From Methanobrevibacter sp. (GTDB lineage: Archaea > Methanobacteriota > Methanobacteria > Methanobacteriales > Methanobacteriaceae), in the NCBI GenBank assembly GCA_017434525.1, contig JAFRFD010000017.1:1-38103 (forward strand): a stretch of DNA of 38,103 nucleotides, read 5' to 3'. Under the pieces are notes generated by a model. That model ran no database searches, had not been told where the DNA came from, and was given only the letters and a program-made list of their open reading frames with translations. Position 1 is the first letter of the stretch. Every line of letters begins with the position of its first letter. Positions 34,022-38,103 of this stretch are shown here, piece after piece. The translations under genes were made by a program, and so were the position numbers.

Positions 34022-34754
34022 ATTCCCAATTTTCTACGACGAGGGCGGCGCCCGCAGTATCAGTAACGTATTTACCAATTCCTATTGCATCGGCTTCATC
34101 ATTAGATACGCTCACGTCATACCATTTTTTCACCAATAACTGCATTGACTTTTTCTTATCCGACCTACTCACACCCTTAACTCCACAGTGCGCCCGCCAT
34201 GTATTTGTTGGGCAAATCTTATATGGTATTTCCAACTCAAAACAGGTCTCCATTAAAATACCCTGAAGGCGCGCGAGTGTTTCAAAAACAGTAACTCCCA
34301 TTACTCGTCCTTCGCTTTTTGCCTAAAACTATATTCCTTCAATCCCCACATAGTCAGGCTTCCAATTTTGGCACATAGAGATTAACCAGTTTTTAATTGC
34401 GTTATCTCTTTTTATTTCATCACTAAAAGATGTTTCAAATACGCCATACGTTGTGAGCGCGCCGCCATCGAAAATACTCCAACCGCTTAAACGAGTTGAT
34501 TGGTCAAGTGCTAAAATTCTTATTACTCCTTTTTTCTTTGGGATAATTTCTGTTGTTACCGCTTTAAAAGAATTTTTCTTACAAATTGGGCACTCTTTAC
34601 TCTATCTAATCTTTTTCCAAGTAGCATAAACACGATGACCTTCAGGACATTCGAAGATCATTTCTGTATCAAGATTTTTATAGGTTTCACTAATTAAAGT
34701 CCAATTATCTTTAGATAACTCTTCTTTTATTTGTTCAATAGTAATCTTAGCCAT
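34020..34754 (-). CDS. RuvC-like Holliday junction resolvase with N-terminal zinc finger
   Basis: The 244-residue frame starts at ATG (34752-34754) behind GGGGAG and ends at TAA; TAG codons (34602-34604, 34329-34331, 34323-34325) join three fragments. Residues 1-60 contain a CPEGH...CPIC zinc-binding unit (Cys36, His40, Cys55, Cys58). From residue 80 the RuvC/RNase H fold appears: ILALDQSTRLSGW (Asp84), GIEGIQ (Glu139), and NDEADAIGIGKYV (acidic residues 219-222). Such enzymes cut branched DNA before packaging. The start overlaps the end of the upstream zinc-ribbon gene by eight bases. The two adjacent TAGs at IQFQAKSEG sit right after a catalytic residue. Confidence 0.88.
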
Positions 34755-34977
34755 TATCTCCCCATTTGGGTACTTTCGTACCACAATAACTACAATAATT
34801 ATCAAAATAATTTATGAGGCGCTCACAGTTTTGACAGTAGATGTTGGGCGCCTCAAGATGAGGACTATTCCAATCATATGGAGTTGTACGGTCGGAATAA
34901 TAAACGGTATTAATACATCTACTAAGTTTACACCCATTAATAGTGTTAAAAGGGCAGCTTATGCAATATTCAATCAT
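34747..34977 (-). CDS. small zinc-ribbon protein
   Basis: The 76-residue protein is rich in cysteine: CISCPF, CKLSRC and, in the C-terminal half, YCQNCERLINYF and YCSYCGTKVPKWG, a double-CxxC zinc ribbon. No TAG is present. It lies between the glycosyltransferase and the resolvase, nine bases after the former and overlapping the latter, so it is part of the same operon. The ribosome site is weak, which suggests coupling. Its function is unknown; nucleic-acid or protein binding is likely. Confidence 0.75.
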   Translation of the reverse strand: MIEYCISCPFNTINGCKLSRCINTVYYSDRTTPYDWNSPHLEAPNIYCQNCERLINYFDNYCSYCGTKVPKWGDNG

Positions 34978-34985
34978 TTTTATTT

Positions 34986-35591
34986 TTAAGGGTCAATATG
35001 TCCTTTTTCTAAATATTGAGTCATATTTGAACCTTCTCTCCCAAAGTTATAAAAATAGAGTGGTACGTTTATCTCGTCAACCTTAAAGTCAATCTTTTCA
35101 CCTATTTGACGCATAAATTCAATATCTTCGTGCGGCATTATGGGTGGAAATCGAGTTTCTCCTATTAATTCTGAAGAAAATAAATATTGCCATACCATCA
35201 TATCAAGTTTTAACTTATAATTAATTGACTTATATTGGAATCTTAATAATTTTGAGTTGTAGTGTTTAGCTGTTTGAAGAAGTATTTCTATAGCATTATT
35301 GCCAAAAAGCCAATCATCTCCGTCAACAAACCAAATATATTCACCTTTAGCTAAGTCGAGGGCGCGATTGCGTGCTTCGCCGCAAGAATGGACGTCACAA
35401 TCAATGAAATAAACGTCATATTTTTCTTTTGTGAGTTTTCTCCTTACTACTTCTTTTGTTGCATCGGTACAACTATCAAACACAAACCATAGTTCTACTT
35501 GATAGGAGAATTTTTGAGCGTTTAAAGAGATAATTAATGGCGTGATATAACGCTCAAGATTATGGCAAGGAATAATTATTGATAGGTCCAT
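34986..35591 (-). CDS. family 2 glycosyltransferase
   Basis: This 201-residue GT-A fold enzyme has the N-terminal nucleotide-sugar site LSIIIPCHNLERYI, the segment SCGEARNRALDLAKGEYIWF and the metal-binding FVDGDDW (Asp90, Asp92, Asp93). The C-terminus has MPHEDIEFM, the usual acidic catalytic region. It lacks membrane segments and is a little short, but looks complete, with AGGAGA upstream of ATG 35589-35591. No TAG is present. It follows a radical SAM gene in an overlapping arrangement. It could add sugar to host surface glycans, phage proteins or modified DNA; the sequence does not say which. Confidence 0.88.
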   Translation of the reverse strand: MDLSIIIPCHNLERYITPLIISLNAQKFSYQVELWFVFDSCTDATKEVVRRKLTKEKYDVYFIDCDVHSCGEARNRALDLAKGEYIWFVDGDDWLFGNNAIEILLQTAKHYNSKLLRFQYKSINYKLKLDMMVWQYLFSSELIGETRFPPIMPHEDIEFMRQIGEKIDFKVDEINVPLYFYNFGREGSNMTQYLEKGHIDP

Positions 35592-36337
35592 TCTGTTATT
35601 TCTCCTTTCGACACATGAAATTGGGAATAAGATTGCTAACGTTTTATTGTATTACAAAAACGGCACATTGAAATTGGTTTAGAAAGAAAATCTTCAACTT
35701 CTTTTAAAGAATGATTATATACAGAAATTGAAACATCTTCTTCTTCCCAATCTTTTAATGAAATATTAAAATGTTCTTCAAAAATATGTAAGTTAGGACA
35801 AATACAACATGGATACATTTTTCCGTTTTGGAAGAAATACCATCTATTTTTTGCTAAATCACAATTTTTAAAAGCGGTTTGTGAATTTTGCTCTCCTTTT
35901 AAATCAAGAGCAATATTATACATATTAGTCTTTCCATCAATTCTAGTATGATTAAATCCACTTAATACTTCTTTTAAATTTAATATACCATAATTACTTA
36001 CACAAACCAAAATATTATTTTTGTTACAAAAATTTTTTAATGCTTCTTTATTTTGTTTAATTAATATACCATTAGTAACTAACTAAACCTCTGATCTAGG
36101 AAATAATTCTCTAACTATTTTTAATGCAGTTAAAACTTCAGGGTGAAGAAGAGGCTCCCCACCCATGATTCTTAAAGTCCTAATTGAAGAATTTGTTAAT
36201 TGCGCAAGTGCAGTAAAATCATCTTTTAACTAATCCATATCTTCAAACCATGGTTTAGATATTGGAGAAAAATGAGAGCACCCAGCGCATTTTAAATTAC
36301 AGTGATCTACGATATGATGCTCAATATAATTAATCAT
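35576..36337 (-). CDS. radical SAM protein with extra cysteine motifs
   Basis: The 253-residue frame starts at ATG (36335-36337), four bases after GGAG and overlapping the dUTPase stop. The cluster motif is HCNLKCAGC (Cys13, Cys17, Cys20), which binds the [4Fe-4S] used to split S-adenosylmethionine; IMGGEPLLHPE (59-61) is the GGE motif. C-terminal cysteines (NCDL, PCCICP, CRFC) resemble a SPASM-type auxiliary cluster. TAG codons lie at 36230-36232, 36083-36085 and 35636-35638; the last extends the protein by 19 residues to TAA at 35576 and into the glycosyltransferase start. Related proteins often sit beside glycosyltransferases in gut bacterial surface-glycan loci. Substrate unknown. Confidence 0.88.
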
Positions 36338-37230
36338 TTTACTCCAGTTGAACCAAAGCCGCCACCTCGGTCCTCTCCTATATCAGAAACCTGCTCTACC
36401 TGATAAAAATAGGCTTTAGGGATTTCTGTTAATACGAGCTGAGCTATCTTATCACCCTTCTCTATGTTCATGGCTGCGCCGTAAAGAATTGATGTGACCT
36501 TTCCTTCATCATCAAGAGTAATGTCTTTTATAGGTGGTTCGATATTATCAATTATGATACCTATCTCATCTCTATAACCTGCGTCAATGGTGCCTGGCGT
36601 ATTGGCAATACGCATTTTTGTTTTGAGAGCACGCCCGCTCTTTGGACGTACCTGCAACTCATATCCTATCGGAATTGCAACCTTAAGTCCGGTTTTTACC
36701 AATACAGTTTCTCCAGGATTTATCCTAACATCCTCAACAGCATACACATCAAGTCCACTATCAGACATATGCGCGTATTCAGGCATTTTAGCATCAGGAT
36801 TACAGAATTCAACTGGGATACTAATTACTCTCTTTGCGAGACCTTCAGTATCAGCTACGCCATTACATACCATAGCAACGACTTGCTTAACGAAGTCTTT
36901 TTTTATCTGCGGGATTGACCCAAGTTCCTCATCAAGATACTTGTTGATGGCATCCCCAGCTGTAATCATATCTTCAGCTCTTATACCCGCCGCATTTAGT
37001 CCCTGGATGAGCAATAGTTTATCACTGGTATTGTTTATTGAACGCTCAAGTTCCATTAAGACGACTGGCGCAAACTGTTTAAACTCTTCTTCCGGAAGTG
37101 CGAGCAGTGCGGCCATCTCTTCCTGTCCCTCAAAGTTGGGAAGCATTTCAAGCAAAGTTGAAGCTTCCTTTTGATCAGTTAGTGGCGCGCCGCTATTAGG
37201 AAATTCAATTATATTATCTTTATCAGCCAT
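36334..37230 (-). CDS. dut: dUTPase with additional N-terminal domain
   Basis: This 298-residue enzyme hydrolyses dUTP to dUMP and keeps uracil out of phage DNA. The five trimeric dUTPase motifs are all present: SDSGLDVYA (156-164), RPKSGRA (195-201), NTPGTIDAGYRDEIG (210-224, catalytic Asp216), EKGDKIAQLVL (257-267) and EDRGGGFGSTG (286-296). Residues 1-130 are an extra acidic, helical domain (ALPEEEFKQFAPVVLMELER) not needed for the enzyme; its role is unknown. There is no TAG. It starts at ATG behind AAGGAG and ends in TGA overlapping the radical SAM start. Confidence 0.95.
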   Translation of the reverse strand: MADKDNIIEFPNSGAPLTDQKEASTLLEMLPNFEGQEEMAALLALPEEEFKQFAPVVLMELERSINNTSDKLLLIQGLNAAGIRAEDMITAGDAINKYLDEELGSIPQIKKDFVKQVVAMVCNGVADTEGLAKRVISIPVEFCNPDAKMPEYAHMSDSGLDVYAVEDVRINPGETVLVKTGLKVAIPIGYELQVRPKSGRALKTKMRIANTPGTIDAGYRDEIGIIIDNIEPPIKDITLDDEGKVTSILYGAAMNIEKGDKIAQLVLTEIPKAYFYQVEQVSDIGEDRGGGFGSTGVK

Positions 37231-37240
37231 AATTTACTCC

Positions 37241-37456
37241 TTAAATCTCAAAAACAGGTGAGAAAATCTTAATGACTTTTACTACATAAGCCTCATCAAT
37301 GATTTCTCCCTTTGCTTTCTTTGTTTTATAGGTATATCCGCACGCTCCAATTTCATATCCTTTTTCATGAGCTTCTTTGCGGAAATACTCCATAGCCTCT
37401 TTAGCTTCGTCTTCGGTATTTGTACGATATTCTTCTGTTGTTTTAAGTTTTATCAT
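37241..37456 (-). CDS. small hypothetical protein
   Basis: This 71-residue protein is not recognised. It starts 31 bases after the tRNA 3' end on the minus strand, with AAAAAGGAGAATT before the ATG, and ends ten bases before the dUTPase start. It is charged, with a helical first half (TEDEAKEAMEYFRKEAHEKG) and a beta second half (YVVKVIKIFSPVFEI). No TAG is present. It looks like the first protein gene of the leftward operon in this window, apart from the intron endonuclease. Confidence 0.7.
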   Translation of the reverse strand: MIKLKTTEEYRTNTEDEAKEAMEYFRKEAHEKGYEIGACGYTYKTKKAKGEIIDEAYVVKVIKIFSPVFEI

Positions 37457-37487
37457 TTTTAATTCTCCTTTTTCTCCAAAAAAAATA

Positions 37488-37527
37488 TGGCGGTGGTGCT
37501 CAGAATTGAACTGAGATTCGCGCTTTT
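37488..37527 (-). tRNA. 3' exon of an intron-split tRNA
   Basis: On the minus strand the sequence has a T arm CTCAG-TTCAATT-CTGAG (37499-37515), the 3' acceptor strand CACCACC (37492-37498), discriminator G and an encoded CCA. Before the T arm come CGAAT, a good five-base variable loop, and AAGCG, which would be the 3' anticodon strand. The matching 5' acceptor GGTGGTG is not found in the preceding 575 bases; a group I intron lies there instead, so the 5' half and all or most of the anticodon are beyond 38103. Discriminator G is found in Gln, Glu, Asn, Asp, Trp and Ser tRNAs; identity cannot be fixed. Confidence 0.7.
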
Positions 37528-38103
37528 CATACTACTCTATGTTACCATAGCCGCATAAAGCGTTGTAGTCTGGACTATTTCTTTACCATATCATTAATAT
37601 GACTTAGGTATGTGCTATATAGTCTCTACACATTTACAGATTTTATATCTGATTTAGCTCGTCGTTGTCTTTTTTATGTTTTCCTGAGTAATTTTCTGTT
37701 TGAGAATGACAATTAGGGCATAATAATTGTAAATTCTCTAACCTATTATCATTTGAAATTCCATTAATATGATGTAACTATAATGATAAAGGTTTTGATT
37801 CCCACATACCTTCATTTCCACAAACAGAACATTTATAAGGTATAATTTTTTCATTAACTAAACGTTTTTTAAGATTATTAGTATTTCTATAAGGAGAATT
37901 TTGTATTAAAATTTCTTCTAAAGAATAATAAGATTGATTTGTATTATTTTGGTGCTTATATTCTGGAAGAGGAATATTTAATTCTTCGCATCGTTTTTTA
38001 ATTTGTAATCTTCCATTACTACCATAAATAGATAAATCTAATAATTCACAGCAATTTGTGATAGAAGTTGCTTTATTTATAATATTTATAAATTCTTCAT
38101 CGG
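37528..38103 (-). ncRNA. group I intron, 3' part
   Basis: The minus strand shows the catalytic core of a group I intron: the P7 5' strand in GTAGAGACTATATAG (37615-37629), P8 as CATAT-TAATG-ATATG, J8/7 with AAAG, and the P7 3' strand in AAATAGTCCAGAC (37568-37580). P9 follows as ACTAC...GTAGT enclosing CGC-TTTAT-GCG and CTATG-GTAA-CATAG (37537-37550), a stem capped by a GNRA tetraloop. The sequence then ends ATG before the exon, giving a terminal G at 37528. An HNH endonuclease gene fills the region before P7, as in introns whose gene lies in the P6 loop. The 5' half is outside the window. Confidence 0.8.
37643..38103 (-). CDS. intron-encoded HNH homing endonuclease, 5' truncated
   Basis: The open frame enters from beyond the window edge and ends at TAA 37643-37645, inside the intron and 14 bases before the P7 strand. 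The C-terminal half has the HNH zinc-linked nuclease: YKCSVCGNEG, then LHHINGISNDNRLENLQLLC, followed by PNCHSQTENYSGKH. The Gln before LHH is a TAG codon (37778-37780), so the enzyme needs suppression. The visible N-terminal part has a helix-turn-helix-like SNGRLQIKKRCEELNIPLP. Such enzymes spread their intron by cutting intron-free copies of the tRNA gene. Confidence 0.85.

Noticed and set aside
36587..37174. A 195-residue plus-strand frame opposite the dUTPase gene.
   Set aside because: It is antisense to a gene with all five dUTPase motifs, has Ser-rich low-complexity sequence and no ribosome site.
37488..37640. A complete ordinary tRNA on the minus strand.
   Set aside because: The T arm and CCA end are clear, but no complementary 5' acceptor or D arm lies at the right distance; group I intron core elements are there instead.
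2..38103. TAG read as Trp, Tyr or pyrrolysine, or TGA also reassigned.
   Set aside because: Motif positions and the 39-base repeat point to Gln, no pyrrolysine genes are visible, and TGA ends several genes cleanly (507, 9048, 20238, 21984, 36334).
1..38103. Search for CRISPR arrays, insertion sequences, rRNA, integrase or attachment sites.
   Set aside because: No regularly spaced repeats, transposase or integrase motifs or rRNA-like sequences were found.

Overview
This window is part of an AT-rich tailed-phage genome with a siphovirus layout (terminase, portal, HK97-type head, tail tape measure, distal tail protein, tail-tip protein, fibres). Protein styles and strong AGGAGG ribosome sites suggest a Firmicutes, probably Clostridia, gut host. 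Its main property is an altered genetic code. TAG does not end any gene here: every gene called ends in TAA or TGA, and the long structural genes carry in-frame TAG codons (about 64 in the tape measure, 41 in the tail-tip protein, 7 each in terminase and portal). Read with TAG as a sense codon, the many short open frames merge into full-length, recognisable proteins. Glutamine is the best assignment: TAG sits where glutamine is expected in family motifs (GGTGQTS in a fibre, EGTIQFVCYYPYA in the distal tail protein), and it replaces CAA at the equivalent place of a 39-base tandem repeat near 33427-33541. All coordinates below use TAG = Gln (genetic code 15).

Layout, plus strand 2-33989: a partial HTH/zinc-ribbon protein, a small protein and a zinc-ribbon protein likely to serve as the small terminase; large terminase; portal; a protease-scaffold gene with an internal start; a probable decoration protein; major capsid protein with a strong terminator; head-tail connectors and tail terminator; a possible tail chaperone; two paralogous tail-tube-type proteins, each followed by a terminator; a 2477-residue tape measure; a free-standing EDxHD-like homing endonuclease; distal tail protein; a 2115-residue tail-tip protein; three fibre or adhesin genes, the last two behind their own promoter; and a small promoter-driven gene ending at a bidirectional terminator.

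Minus strand 34020-38103 (convergent, read from right to left): the 3' part of a group I intron carrying an HNH endonuclease, the 3' exon of a tRNA, a 71-residue protein, a dUTPase with an extra N-terminal domain, a radical SAM protein, a family 2 glycosyltransferase, a zinc-ribbon protein and a RuvC-like resolvase with an N-terminal zinc finger. These genes overlap or nearly touch and look like one operon for nucleotide metabolism, DNA processing and glycan or protein modification.

TAG is dense in late structural genes but absent from the major capsid, decoration, dUTPase and glycosyltransferase genes. Late-protein synthesis would thus depend on a TAG-decoding tRNA. The intron-split tRNA at the right edge is a candidate, but its 5' half, including all or most of its anticodon, lies outside the window.
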